Assembly: GCA_039000515.1 (NCBI GenBank)
Contig: JBCFYV010011172.1
Span: 71,187,941-71,251,940 of the forward strand
DNA: 64,000 nt
DNA from: Timema cristinae
Taxonomy: Eukaryota; Arthropoda; Insecta; Phasmatodea; Timematidae
Reading direction: 5' to 3'
Both the position numbers and the translations under genes were made by a program. The notes under the pieces were generated by a model. The model was given only the letters and a program-made list of their open reading frames with translations. It did no database searches and was not told where the DNA came from. Below are positions 34,196 through 46,234 of the stretch, in pieces; position 1 is the first letter of the stretch; the number at the start of each line of letters is the position of its first letter.

Positions 34196-35078
34196 CAATG
34201 GTTCCTAACCGTTTCCAGATGACGCCTCCCTTGGTATAAAATAAAATTCCCATAGCCTTTCTCCACCCGCCCTCCCTGTTTTTGGGATATTTATATACAA
34301 AAAAATTGACGTAACACTGGCAGGTTAGTGGGATAAAAAAATGACGGGAGATTATAGTAAAGGTTGGCTATGTTTTATTTTCATCAGTTCTTGAATATTA
34401 GGCTTGATATTCAACAGAGCACACCGCAAATCACTTTCCACTTCAAGACGACAACACTGTTTAGTTTTCATGAGAGTCAGAGTTGAAGAGTCAGTGGTTT
34501 TGCACATGGTCACAATGGTAGTTGGGGCAATATTTTTCAAACTGTGTTCCACGGAGTTGTTGGGTTCCACTAGCTATCTCAAACACTATGAGGCAACTTT
34601 ATGCTATTCTTATTTGTTTTTCCCACTATAAAATAGCATTAATAATTAGGATTGCTAATTTTTTTTCCAAATTTGAATAATGGATATTTACAGCCAGAAC
34701 AGATATTTTCTATTTGTCTTATAGTTTTAGACTTGTAAAAGTTAACTGTCGTTAATAAATGTTCAAAATATTAGTTTAACATATTTTATGAGGGCTCCAG
34801 AATGTATTTATTATGCTACAAGGGCTCCTTTGATCTAAAAAATTTGGGAGCCTATGGCTTAGGGGAAGGGTAGAGTGGAGAATTGGTGGGTGAATATGAG
34901 GCTTTTGAGCTTAAACTGGTAGGCAGTGTTGCCAATGCTGCAATAAATAATTATCTTAATTATGTTGGAAAAGTTAGTCAAATAAATATTATCTTAAAAT
35001 ATATATAATGAATTTTAATGTTATTTCCTAATAGTCACCCTCCAGAAGTGCTTCACACCCTTAGGTTGGGAACCACCG
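34196..35078 (-). mobile_element. hAT element remnant with matched ends
   Basis: The left end CAATGGTTCCTAACC and the right end read inward CGGTGGTTCCCAACC agree at 12 of 15. Flanks gtatatgt (34188-34195) and gtctattt (35079-35086) share 6 of 8 bases. The interior holds the C-terminal end of a transposase on the minus strand, so this is an internally deleted copy of a coding element. Confidence 0.65.
34352..34570 (-). pseudogene. hAT transposase C-terminal remnant (HATC)
   Basis: The minus frame ends STLTLMKTKQCCRLEVES, then DLRCALLNIKPNIQEL and a stop. This is the dimerisation end typical of SCAND3/ZBED-type hAT transposases (S.L..IKT..R..L.VE.DLR.AL..I.P.I..L). Only the C-terminal ~60 residues survive inside a deleted element. 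Confidence 0.65.
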
Positions 35079-35086
35079 GTCTATTT

Positions 35087-36346
35087 TCTCTAAATTCTAC
35101 TTTTCTAATCACTACTGCATTAATGTAAATATATATATGGCCCAAAAAATCAAAAACCAAGCTTATGTATCAAATTACGAACACATAATCTTTTAAAAAC
35201 ATTAATTCATTACAATTATCATGTGTGACTTATTTACAGATAAAAGTTAATTTCTGAGTACTCAAAGTGAGGATATAAACACTTGCCATATATTTCAGCG
35301 GTTACAGTATTATTAAGACAGCACTTGGGCTTATAGCTTAATGTTTACACCAAACTTTTGAATTTATGCTTTAGTGTAAGAAGCAGGGTCAAATACTGGA
35401 TACATTATTGCTATGCTCACAATGATAGACAGCCATTGTAGTATTTCTTGGCAGCAAGGAAGAGCTGGAAGGAGGTTGAGGGGAAATACAAAAGTAGTTG
35501 CTGCTTGTTATAAAAAAAAATATATGGGTGTGTGAAAGGCAGTGGTGACGTATGCTTACAAACACCTAATGCACCCCCAAACTCGCTCGCTCAGCCTCTA
35601 GTAACCAAAGGGGGGGAAGGAAAAAATTAAAAATAATAATAGCAGGTCCCCTTATTCCACTCTCCCACATATGAGAGCCAACTCGCCTATTGCTCTCTCC
35701 ACTTGTGCAACTAAGTTAAGTTAGAATGGGGTACTAATTGCGCGTCAGGCCTAGGCTCATGAACTTTATCATGCATTAGAGTACACATGGAATATACAAC
35801 TCTAGTAGAGTAGGGTGAGGCACAGCACCTGCAGATGAAGAAAAATATCAACTGAGCCATCTCAATGAGAGGAAGTGAGAGCAGGAGAAAACCCTTGGGC
35901 AAAATTATGGGTAAAAATCTAAAACAGTACTGTGCAGGATGCATGTTTAATGTTAACGAGGCTGAAGATATGATTTAACACATATTTCTGCTATTTGTAG
36001 GACATTAAAATAAATGTCTAGAATTTAGATAGTTCTACTAGGTTGCCAGTTATACAGTTGTAAGTGTTGTAAGCTGCCTCGTTCCAAATCAAGAATTAAT
36101 AAATGTGAGCATAAATTAATAATCATAGACACCGAAATTTTACAAGATGTGTTTTACTTAACACATTAAAATTGCCATGAAAAAAATAATTTGGAATTGT
36201 CCCATGTCGTCAACTATTGAGTCAAAGATTGCTGCGTTATCTTATAGTTCGTGATCTCAATAAAAATCACAAATTTGTAGCCGACAATTTCCGCATGTCC
36301 ATAATAGAATCTGCCTTAATATATGAGTGACCCTAGGCATGGGACG
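35087..36346. other. No gene recognised
   Basis: A 77-codon minus frame at 35711-35944 contains two stretches resembling splice acceptors but no domain. The rest is AT-rich with no repeat. Confidence 0.35.
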
Positions 36347-36428
36347 ATTCCTGGATAGCTCAGAGGTGAGAGAATTCGTGTACTAAGCTAAAGGTCCCAG
36401 GTTTGATTCCCGTGTCCAGGTGTCATTT
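36347..36428 (+). repeat. tRNA-like SINE head (third type)
   Basis: tggatagctcagaggtgag is A-box-like and ggtcccaggtttgattccc is B-box-like, about 35 bp apart. It resembles 6206-6292. The arms do not pair as in a functional tRNA. Confidence 0.45.
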
Positions 36429-36589
36429 TTCAATTTACAGAATATTATATCTAGATGGAGTAATCCTCACTAAAATCACAAATAATAGCTTTGGCTATTT
36501 GATTCTTCAAATCAGCTTGGAAAATATCATTTTTGAAACGCTACTACAAAATTAATTTTCGAAGAGGATATTATGTATGCTCTGCAGGA

Positions 36590-39050
36590 ACAATTGAGAA
36601 CTCATGATGATCATCATCATCTTGCACTTTCATTGATATCACCAAGCTTCTTCCTCTATTATGCACCTACAATCCAATCCTTTAGCCTCCTTGTCCTGCG
36701 CTTGGTCCATCCAGCTCATATGTGGTCTTTCAATAGGTCTTCTATCCTTCTTACTTTGTAGAGCATTCTTAAGCACTCTGTCCTCCATTATCATCCCATC
36801 CTCTAAACATTGTACCTTTTTCTCTTTAGTGTCTCTCTTCTAATGGTAGAGCCTTTAAGCTATCCCTAATTGTTTCATTCCTTATCCTACCTCTGCTTTT
36901 AACATTTTCAATAGGTACCTCTAGGAAATCTCATCTCTGCAGCCTATAGTCTATTTAGATATATCTTCGTCTATGTTAAGGTTTTAGAGCCATATGTAAA
37001 TTTTGGTTGGTAGTACGTCTTATGTAACAAAGATTTGGCCTCTTTTCCTTTGTTTCATCGCCAAATTATATCCTTAACCATATGAAAGAATTGTCCACTC
37101 CCCCATATACTTTGTCCTATTTCCTCTTGAATCTTAGTGTTTGTGGTAATCTTAATTCTTAGATAACATAAATATTCTACCCTTTCAAGCTCCTTTCTAT
37201 TAATTGTCACTTCCTTCATGGAGTTTAAGTTTCCAGCCACCTTCATTGTCTTGATCTTTCCAGTTTCATGTCCAATCCATATTGTTCCATCACTCTTGAC
37301 CATTTGACTAGTTCCCTCTTCAAGCCCTCTTAAGTTTCCCATGTCATGATGTAATCTGTATATGCCATCGCCTTCAATTCCCCTGGACTTTTGTGACCCT
37401 TTACTTCAGCAATTATTTCATCCATTACAATGTTGAATAGAAATGGTGATACAATTCTTCCCGTTGCACTCTCCTTTCTCTTTGAAACCAATCCGAGTGT
37501 TTATCATCTATTCTTACACAATTTTCACACTTATCATAGATATTCTTTATTTGTTCCATGATCCCTCCCTCAATCCTCTTTTTCTTAAACCCAACCATAC
37601 ACTTTGTCTTATTAACTTGTCATAAGCCTTTTTTTTTGTCAATGAAGGCTATCATGGTATCTTTACCATATTACCATCTTTTCCCAATGAACTGTTTCAA
37701 CACAAAGATTGGGTCTACCATAGATTTACCTTGTCAAAGCCACAAGTTATTTAATTGCTGTTTCCTCTATTATTCTTTTTTTTTTCATATAAATTCAGGT
37801 AGTGGCACATCAATGTAAATGCCCCTTTAATTTTCACATTTTGACTGGCTTCATTTTTTATTTAAGGTCACAATAACCCCTTTTCTCCAATCATCTGATA
37901 TTTTCCTTTCTATCCACATCACTCGCATCCCTTGGTACACAAATACATCCCCATTCCTCTTGCTGTTTTTATTATCTCAACTATCAATTTGATTATTCCT
38001 GGTAATTTACCATTAGGGAGCTCTCTCACTGCCATCTCTAAGTCTCACATATCAAATTCTCCTGCATCACCTTCTATAGCTACGGTTTCTCTCATCTATC
38101 CTCTGCTTTTTATTTCTGTCCCTTTTAATAGATCGTTAAACTATTTTTTCCATGTCCTTCACTGAACTTCTCCAGATGTATCTATTAATTTAGTCAGCAT
38201 ATATTAATGTTTTGTTTTGTTTTCAACCACCCCATATTTTTTTTTTTTTTTTGTTTCTCCAAGAACTCTTCCCAAGATTTATCCTTAGCAAATTTAATTA
38301 TGTTTCCTGTTACTTTACTGAGAGGTTTCAATTTATCCTCTTTCTCTTCTGTTGTCTTGAAACCACTCTCTCCATGCTTTGTTTTTTTCTTTTTGTGTAT
38401 TCTGCTATACACTCATTCCCCCATGGTGTTTTCTTATCCTTTCTCTTGTTTGATATACTTTCACATGTCCTTTCTGCTGCTTCTACTATTGTTCTGAATC
38501 TTCTACATTTTTCTTCCACCATCCTTAATTCATCCTTAGGCAAATCAATCTTTACTGTGTCCTGAAAAACTTCTCTCACTTATCTATCGTCCAACTTCCA
38601 ACCCTTGAATTTAGAAATTCTTTTGAGCAATGCTATGCCTGGAGTTTCTTGAGATCTGCCACAACCAATCTGTGATCTTCTAAATTTACACTTCATGTTT
38701 GTTAATTTCTTGAGACCAATATGTAGTCTATAAGAATTATATGCTGATGATTCCAGATATAGCAGGTTAACTTGTGGATATCCCCTTTTCCTATGCCAAG
38801 GGTTACCTATAACCAGGGAGTTCCTAAAACACAGGTCCAATGGGTTTTCTACCTTGGTTCTACTCCATGGCTGCCCATGAGCTCTTAATACCTTTTCCTT
38901 TCTCTTACAATTTGAGCATTTAAGTCCCCAACAAGGGTGTTCTTTCAGCCTTAATTTATATCTCCAGATCCTGCATGAATTTCTATTTCTCTTTAGCTGT
39001 GCAACCAGTCTGGGGGCATACACCTCACTATCCACAACTATCTAAAGTTT
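36590..39050 (-). mobile_element. Dead LINE (non-LTR retrotransposon), endonuclease and RT remnants
   Basis: On the minus strand, from high to low coordinate, there is an endonuclease block (38580-39035; an out-of-frame EDHRLVVADLKK near 38680 holds the histidine of the usual SDH motif), a linker with KKTPWGNECIAEYTKRKKQ (38420-38330), RT remnants (SPFLFNIVMDEII near 37430; the catalytic YADD site reads YTDY near 37350), a thumb region with EVTINRKELERVEYLCYL and FHMVKDIIWR (37230-37055), and a C-terminal GRPR-like box (ERPHMSWMDQ). It ends in a gatgatgat run. Several frameshifts and the altered RT site show it is inactive. Jockey/RTE-like; the clade is not settled. Confidence 0.8.
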
Positions 39051-39054
39051 TACT

Positions 39055-39262
39055 ATCTTTCTAGTTATTATGTTAGTGATTTTAGGGATTAGAAAGGTTA
39101 CATTTAGAGGAAGCATACCCAAATTTTTGTGGCGTGAGAGTGAAAAACCCTTTATTTAGTTTACTCAGTAGACACAACAGATTTGAACCTCGATCCCCTC
39201 GTCATCGACAGTCTAGTCTACTGCGACAGTAGCGCCTTAGACTATGCGGCCACCAAAGCAAG
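39055..39262 (-). repeat. SINE family A (minus), tail missing or decayed
   Basis: Complement of the body (gagtgaaaaacc near 39145), B box (gatttgaacctcgatcc near 39180) and A box (actatgcggccacc near 39240). Confidence 0.65.
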
Positions 39263-39362
39263 TAACTTCTTGTTTTTTCGGTTTGGTGATAATATGTTAG
39301 TTGTTCCAAATCAGATACCAGTCCGTGCCTGAGGTTGTAGCTTCACAAGTGATTGAGCTTGT

Positions 39363-39529
39363 GTTCACATCTTGTGAATGTGAGGAATGCCAGGCCTCCA
39401 CCGTGGTTCAGATTCCACGTTAAACTGTAGGTCCTCCATTTCATTTCACAATCACCCTACCATTACACATTAGCGTAAGTGCGTATAACCCGAACGGATA
39501 GTAAGACGCGGTGCTAATAAAAATAATAA
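39363..39529 (+). repeat. SINE family B, 5'-truncated, 13 bp target duplication
   Basis: It starts inside the body (cttgtgaatgtgagg) and runs through ccaccgtggttcag and the shared tail to (aat)n. tgattgagcttgt flanks it at 39350-39362 and 39530-39542. A truncated 5' end with an intact duplication is the mark of incomplete target-primed reverse transcription. Confidence 0.9.
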
Positions 39530-39542
39530 TGATTGAGCTTGT

Positions 39543-39999
39543 AATGTTAGCCCCACCCTATAACACCCAACCATTGTAATAATGCTTCTCTTGCACTTAA
39601 ACAAATTGTCTAACTTGCTGGCCTTTCTATTCTCGTTAACTACTCTGTTTAAAACAGTGATGAGTCACCAGTGCCCAACATATGAGCAAAGCCAAATTCA
39701 GAGATAAGCATGTTGATTAACTAGCAAGGACCGGTGACTATAATTTTGATTGGAGACTTATTAATACTTAATAAAATTCAGTTATCAGTTAATACATATG
39801 GTTTAAATTAAGAGGTATATCCATAAGGATTAGCTGAGTGACAATTTCTACTCCAGTATCAAGGTAAGTGTGGAGGGTATCCCTTATAATATATTTAAAC
39901 CATGGTTAGCCTAGTGATCTATTCCAAATAAAAGTAATCATTCATATGGTTAATTTTAAATTAGTTTTTTATTTATAATTATATACAAGCCTAGTATAA
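39543..39999. other. No feature seen
   Basis: AT-rich; frames are short on both strands. Confidence 0.35.
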
Positions 40000-40200
40000 C
40001 TATCCTTTAAGGTTGGTTTCCTTCACTATCAATTACTTTACATCATTGTACAGTGTTTCTACACTGTCTTATTATACATTTCCAAGCCATTAGGCACTAA
40101 TTTATTTTATTGCCTAGCGACTTGGAAATACATAATAAGAGAGTGTAGAAACATTGTGCATTAATGTAAAGTAAGTGATAGTATGTTAAATTTCAAATCA
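40000..40200. mobile_element. Palindromic MITE
   Basis: The left arm (ctatcaattactttaca at about 40026, then ttgtacagtgtttctaca) is mirrored by tagaaacattgtgca and tgtaaagtaagtgatag to about 40185. The two ~70 bp arms meet around 40095-40115. Partial relatives lie at 40370-40680 and 58376-58465. No target duplication was identified. Confidence 0.65.
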
Positions 40201-40400
40201 TTCTAGAAACATGTAGGTCAATAGCATATCTTTCTTTGTGTGTTTTCAATGTCTCTCTTCAAATGATAAAGGAATATCGCCGAAAATTTAAAACAATGTG
40301 TGAAGTGTAATAGTGCAATAGTTTAAAAAGAAAATAAGAGAAAAGTGTGTTTTTCTATGTAGGCCTAACCTAACTATCCTTTCAGTTTGGCTTCCTTCAC

Positions 40401-40433
<33 letters not shown>

Positions 40434-40680
40434 CATTATTATTATTATTATTAGCACCGCGTCTTACTACCCGTTCGGGTTATACGCATTTACGCTAATG
40501 TGTAATGGTAGGGTGATAGTGAGATGAAATGAAGGACCTACAGTTTAACGTGGAATCCGAACCACGGTGGAGGCCTGGCATCCTTCACTATCAATTAATT
40601 TAAATTATTGTACAGTGTTTTTATACTGTTTTATTATACAAGTCATTAAGCAATAATTCAAATAATAAGAAGTGTTAAAC
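40201..40680. repeat. Related MITE copy interrupted by a SINE
   Basis: The phrase ggcttccttcactat near 40390 is continued after the SINE by tatcaattaatttaaattattg near 40588 and by tacagtgtttttatactg, matching 40010-40080. The upstream part (40215-40385) also matches 58220-58380. Confidence 0.6.
40404..40580 (-). repeat. SINE family B (minus), 5'-truncated, 11 bp target duplication
   Basis: A (tta)n run precedes the complement of the tail (gcaccgcgtcttactaccc, cgggttatacgc) and the body (ccgaaccacggtggaggcctgg). tccttcactat flanks it at 40393-40403 and 40581-40591. It lies inside the palindromic-MITE relative, so it is younger than that repeat. Confidence 0.88.
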
Positions 40681-41865
40681 TGTGTCCAGACTAGCAAGCC
40701 AAATCTCACCTCGAACGTCGTTAATGTTGGATAAATGGGTTGGTCGAAATGTTCGCAGCAACCCAGTGAATGTTGGTATTTCAATGAAACATCAAAGAAT
40801 GTTACAAAGCTCGGCTCAAAACTCATTGGATGGTGATGCGAGCCAAGCCTTGAGCCAAACCACTTGCAACTCTAAATTATTGTTTATTTCTAATCAGCCC
40901 TCATCATTCGCACTTGAAATATTAGCTGAGCAGATGTGGGTTGAAAATTTTAAAACACCTTGAAATTTTGTTTGAAATCAAGTTTTTTGTAAATGACATA
41001 TCAAATATTTACTGTTAATTAAGTTTTTAACAATCCAAGGGAAACAAATAAAAATTAATTTAATATTCAAAATTTAAAGAGTATATTAAAACAATATTTA
41101 CAATTACATGATTACTTGTGTGTTGTAAACCGGAGAATGGTAGTGATACTTTTTCTTAGAAAGTTTGTTTCCCACTGAAAATAATTTTGAAACTGCCTCT
41201 AGCCCCATATACAGAATCCAAAAGCTTTGTATCCTTATAGTCCTTAAGTCTTTAGAAATTAATGGAAATCGCGTCTACACAGTTCACATCCATAATCATG
41301 TGATTATGCCAACAAATAAAAAAATTGAATACAACATCCAATTAAACTCTTCAAAAGGAAATTTTCTAAAGCTAAGTGTAAGAATACACCAACTGAGAAG
41401 CAGACGATAACCCATTTGAACAATTAACAAAGTAACTACAAAACATATTTTGAGAAAATGTCCAAAATAGCCTACATTTGAAAGGTAGATTAAGTACAAT
41501 TCCAAATAATTTATTTAACACATGAGCTAGTTTGTTTAATTACTACGAAAATGCCATTGGTGCTTTCATTTTGATGCCCTCGCTTTGCTGTGATTGATAG
41601 CTCTTAGCGGTCCGTATCGACTAGTCCTTAGAAAGTTAAAGTTGAGTCAATTCCTATAGAGTGCTAAGAACTAAGGAATTAAGGATAAGGACTTGGTATA
41701 CAAAGTAATCTGTTAGTGTGGAGTTGATCTCTTACGAAGTATTAAGCACCTTATGGATACAGAGTCTGTAGATGGGTTTTCTGCCTATTTGAAAAAGTAG
41801 AGAGAGGGGTGAACAAAGAATAATGTCACCTCAGGTAGATTTTGTGGGTAAATAAGTCCCAACCT
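40681..41865. other. No gene recognised
   Basis: A 93-codon plus frame at 40682-40963 has no recognised domain. Nothing else is seen. Confidence 0.35.
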
Positions 41866-42060
41866 GCTTAAGTGGCGTAGTGGTCTAACACGTCAATCTC
41901 GTGTTAGATTGGTGTGCTCAAGGTGGGAAAATCGGGGTTTGAATCCCAGTCGGGTCTATTGAGGGTGGTTTTTCCTAAACAGTTTCCCACTCTCCTTCTA
42001 TGCAAATGCAGGTAGATTACCTCTAAAAATGCTTCCATCCTCATTCCTACCACATATACT
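41866..42060 (+). repeat. SINE family A, lacking its tail
   Basis: A box (aagtggcgtagtggtc), B box (ggggtttgaatcccagtcgg), then ggtttttcctaaacag and cccactctccttc. The 3' shared tail is absent. Confidence 0.75.
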
Positions 42061-42555
42061 TTATTAATTATATATACTTTGTTTATAAACCTTAAATAGG
42101 TATTGTAGACTGGTATAAGAGTCACCAGTACCTAAGAAATGTAATGCTATTGCTGGTCTTTCTTCCATATTTGTGGATTCTTTTAAACATTGACTTTATT
42201 TATTATTTATGCACTTTTGGCCCAATCAAAATAATTAAATGCTCAAAATAACTTGGTGACAATCGAGAAAAGTTTTTGTACTGACCACTAATTCCTTGAA
42301 ATTAAAGGTTATGGAGCAGGCTATTTCCACTGTATTCTGCTCGCCTTAAGTAAATGAGTTTTCCACCATCATTTATCCTTTGTTTCAAAGTGTAAATAAA
42401 TATATGTCGTGGCAGACTATTTTAATTTTTCCCTGTCCATTGTGTGTGTCATCCACCGAAATACATAACTTTATGAAGCAAAATATGGCTCGCAGGAATG
42501 TTAAGGTTTGACTTTTGACGTGGATCGATTCACTAGTCTGAACGCAGCGCTTCAG
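42061..42555. other. No feature seen
   Basis: Mixed composition; no frames above 60 codons with recognisable content. Confidence 0.35.
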
Positions 42556-42601
42556 GGGGGGGGGGGGGGGGGGGGGGGTAGTAGGGGGGGGGGGGGGGGG
42601 G
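42556..42601. repeat. Poly-G tract
   Basis: Two runs of roughly 20 G separated by tagta. This could form a G-quadruplex, or it could reflect base-calling bias at a low-complexity site. Confidence 0.8.
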
Positions 42602-42756
42602 CGGAAGGCTTGAGCCTTTAAATATCCTTATATTTTATTGTACTGGCCCTTCACAGAAATTAGAAACGTTTAATAATTTGGAATTTCTATACCGACTCAA
42701 CTTTTTTAACATTTTTTTTACTTTTGTTATTATTATGGTCATTGTTATTATTTTTA

Positions 42757-42980
42757 GAACATCTTACTACCTGTTCAGGTTATTAACCTATGTACCAATT
42801 GGTTGGGGAGTAGGGAGGCTTAATTTAGAGGAAATACACCCACATTTGCACATAGGGAGAGCAGAAAACCGTTTAGGGGAAAAAACTCAGTGCACCCGAC
42901 CGGGATCAAAATCCAGTCTTCCCGTCTTCGGCAGTATAGTCCAACACAAGATTAGACCATGCAGCCACTGAAGCAGGTAT
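42757..42980 (-). repeat. SINE family A (minus)
   Basis: Tail complement (catcttactacctgttcagg), body (tagaggaaatacaccc) and head (ccgaccgggatcaaaatcc, then gaccatgcagccactgaag). An ATT-rich run precedes the tail. Confidence 0.75.
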
Positions 42981-43001
42981 TATTATTATTATTATTACTA
43001 T

Positions 43002-43054
<53 letters not shown>

Positions 43055-43063
43055 TGTAGTAGT
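42978..43063. repeat. (ATT)n-(AGT)n microsatellite
   Basis: A compound trinucleotide run immediately next to the SINE head. Confidence 0.9.
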
Positions 43064-43987
43064 AGTTAGTTTTGGGTCAAATCCACCATTTTAAGAATAA
43101 TAATATTCATTTTACTTACGTGTTCTGAATCTTGAATCTTGGAAAAAATTATGAACATAATAATATACCGAAATATAATAGAATAAAAGATAGAACTATA
43201 TGTTTGACATTTTTTGTTATAATGCATGCATTGTCATAACATTCATACACTCTGTAAGTGTTAAAATATTTGTTTGGTTGCTAAGATTGTTATATAATTA
43301 TGTTTTGACTGAACCACCAATAAGCAGAATTAGAGCTCTAAAACAAACTCCAATAAAAAAATTAATTTTTATTTTTGAATCTGATATTTTTTAATCTTTG
43401 AATCTCAAATATCCTCCAGGATTTGTATAAATAATTTAACAAGATTAGTGTCTGACAGTGGGACCAGTGCACTTCTCTTTGTCTACCCAAATGCACTATT
43501 TATTCTCTCTATCTTCCTCCTTGTTTAGCAGGTATGCAGCTGCAGTCCCACTTGGCTGGGGGATTAGAGGGGACAGGGGGGAGGAAAAAGTGCATGAATA
43601 GAAGAGTCTGGGTTCACTTTCTTCGAAACTAGTGAATTCTGGAAATGGAGATTTCTAGACACTGACTGTTACCTTATACGTATATACACTGTCTGCAATA
43701 GCCAGAGAGTCCTCAGTTCTTGGTTCCCAAACAGTGAATCCAGGAGTGGATCAGGGAGTTTAGTGTTCATGTGAAGTGTGTCTGTATAGTGTGTACAGCA
43801 CAGGGACCAGTGGTGGGGTGCAGTGTCTTGGACAGTGAATGTAAATTGTACCGTGAATGAACATTATAAGAAACTGGTATTTGGATATTTAACTAATTAT
43901 TTAGTATTTTTATCAACAAGCTGTTTACTTGATTTAATTTAATTCTATTTAGTATTTTCATTTGTTTATTAATTTACAGATGGTTAA
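43064..43987. other. No gene; G-rich patches
   Basis: 43540-43590 is G-rich. No recognisable domain, repeat end or exon pair was seen. Confidence 0.35.
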
Positions 43988-44524
43988 TCTTATTACTTAA
44001 CCACGTTAAGTTTTTAGTTATACTTGACTCAGCGTCATTCTGTTTATTTTGTTTTAGTTTGTTTATTAATTTACAGACTATTATTGTTTAGCTGTATAAT
44101 TAATTCAGTGTATGTTTTTAATAATTAAAACCTAGTGTGATCCATGCCTGTTTTAATTCGTGTTTAACCAGCAACATATCCCAATATTCTCAGTTCACAC
44201 AGAGAGGTGTGAAAAGCCTGCAAATCATTAGGTTATTTATATTGTAACAGGGCGCAACCTAATGATTTGCAGGCTGTTCACACCTCTCTGTGTGAACTGT
44301 GAGGTCTTTTAAGGATATTGGGATATGTTGCTGGTTAAACACGAATTAAAACAGGCATGGATCACACTAGGTTTTAATTATTAAAAACACCACACAAAAA
44401 CATACACTGAATTAATCATACAGTTAAACAATAATAGTCTGTAAATTAATACTCAAACGAAAACAAATTAAACAGAATGACGCTCAAGTATAACTAAAAA
44501 CTTAACTTGGTTAAGTAATAAGAT
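43988..44524. repeat. Long near-perfect palindrome (arms ~250 bp, 21 bp loop)
   Basis: The left arm 43988-44234 is repeated as its complement at 44256-44524, with a loop 44235-44255. Examples of matched pairs are tgtttaaccagcaacata with tatgttgctggttaaaca, and cctgcaaatcatta with taatgatttgcagg. The right arm has a short extra segment (about 16 bp near 44305) and a few substitutions. It encodes no protein. Confidence 0.9.
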
Positions 44525-45079
44525 GCTTATTGTAATTTATTATTAATTTAATTAACAATTTTGGTCTTTAAATAATGTGTTTTGATATAGCATATTAGTA
44601 AATTACCTTTGTAATATTATTAAAAAAATTAACTAAATTATTGGCAAATGAGTTGATTGGCCCATCCCCAATTTTGTGCCCCATGTAATTCTGAAATGAT
44701 AAAGACTAACTTCACAAAACCTTATCTACCAAAGGCAGCTCCTGGGCTCTGATAGAAGGGGTATCAATATACACATAAGGTAGTCCTACACTATTAACCA
44801 TTAACAATTAACAATAAACCATTTGAAATTAATAAAAGAGTAGTTATGTTTAATTACTTCTCCAGGTGGGCTGGATTTGGGGGAAATCTTGGAGCCACCT
44901 GCAATTCTTAGATCCTGACCAGATATAAATTGTTTAAATTAAAATATATAAACTACTAAGCGGTAACAAGAGGCATACATAAGGGAATATTTGAACAGGT
45001 CATTATAACTTGGAATCCAACACTAGCTGGTGGCACTCTCTTCCTTCTAACACAGAATATACTTCATACATATTGTTAG
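44525..45079. other. No feature seen
   Basis: AT-rich with no frames of note. Confidence 0.35.
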
Positions 45080-45495
45080 TAGGGGTGTGCAAAACTTCAA
45101 AACTTAGACTTGGTTCCGAAAAAAATATTAGCTTTGACTTTGCTTTGAAAAAAGTACAGCTTCAACAATAATACAAAGCTTCGCTAATAAAAATATAGGC
45201 AGCTAAAATATTCAATATAGGACTTGTATACGGTACAAATTCCTAAACACATGAAATAATCTAAAGTAATGGAACTTTGTGATACGATTCTAAATTGATT
45301 AATCAAATTAGAATAAAGATATTACAAATTATTTTGCATAGAAGGTCATTTTAACATAAATAAACCCAACTTAACCTATTTTCAAAGCATTAACAATCAA
45401 CCCAAAATATTCAAACTTTTATTTGGCTTCGAAAATATTACATATTCGATTCAAGTTCACTTTGAATTGGAAATGTGGGCTTCGCACACCCCTTA
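45080..45495. mobile_element. MITE with TAGGGGTGTGC-type ends
   Basis: The left end TAGGGGTGTGCaaaactt and the right end read inward AAGGGGTGTGCGAAG match over GGGGTGTGC. The terminus type is the same as at 9465-9945. No clean 8 bp duplication was seen. The interior has attcgattc-like palindromic blocks. Confidence 0.5.
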
Positions 45496-46234
45496 TTAAA
45501 ACAGGATGTCCCAAATAAAACCTGCTACAAACATACAGTATTTCAAAGTCTGTATTCAGAATGTGCTCCATAAGCCTCTATGCGTAGTCCTGCTTGCTGA
45601 CTTGTAAACATTTATTTATTAAAACTATGCATAGTAGCTGGTGGTGCACATTTCAAACACAGATTTTGAAATATTGTGTGTTTGGAACTGGTTTTATTTG
45701 GGACAACCTGTAATTTTATCCGCATACGTGGGCATATAGATAAAGGGTCTCATCTGGTTTGCTGGTGACCAAATGGTCGGGGTGCAAATCTAAGTTGAAA
45801 TATACTGAGATGGTTTCCCCTGAGTGTTTTCCCACTCTCCCTCCAGGTTAATGCAGATATATTTCTTTTAAGCTCTACCTTCGTCCCTGCCCCCCAGCAG
45901 TGTGAATAACCAAATTGCTGGGGAGGGTGGCCAGATGCTAAGCAAGAGAGCATTTAGTGCTAATATTATAGCTCTTTATGGTTTTTGCATGAGGGGTCAG
46001 AAAGTTGAGTTCATTTATCCCCAACTTCCATCATGTTCTGGTCTGGCAGTGTTATCGTCACCTTTAATTACCTTTAAGCAGCTAATTTGATTATTTGTAT
46101 ATTCTTTTCTTTCTGTTTTCACTGTGCTCAAGTCGAGGTGAATAAGTTTCCCTCATGTAGAGTAGTGTGAGTTATTTCCTTTTCTTACAGCATCTCCTCA
46201 AGAAGAAGACATGTAGACAAGATAATAGCCACTA
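45496..46234. other. Intergenic with an old family-A SINE remnant
   Basis: Between about 45755 and 45900 the phrases ggtcggggtgcaaatc, tgttttcccactctccc and tctaccttcgtccctgcc follow the family-A order. The tail is absent. The remaining sequence has no recognised feature. Confidence 0.35.

Noticed and set aside
38207..38565. Plus-strand Phe/Leu/Ser-rich frames (96 and 117 codons) that look membrane-like
   Set aside because: They are antisense shadows of a Lys/Glu-rich LINE linker on the minus strand.
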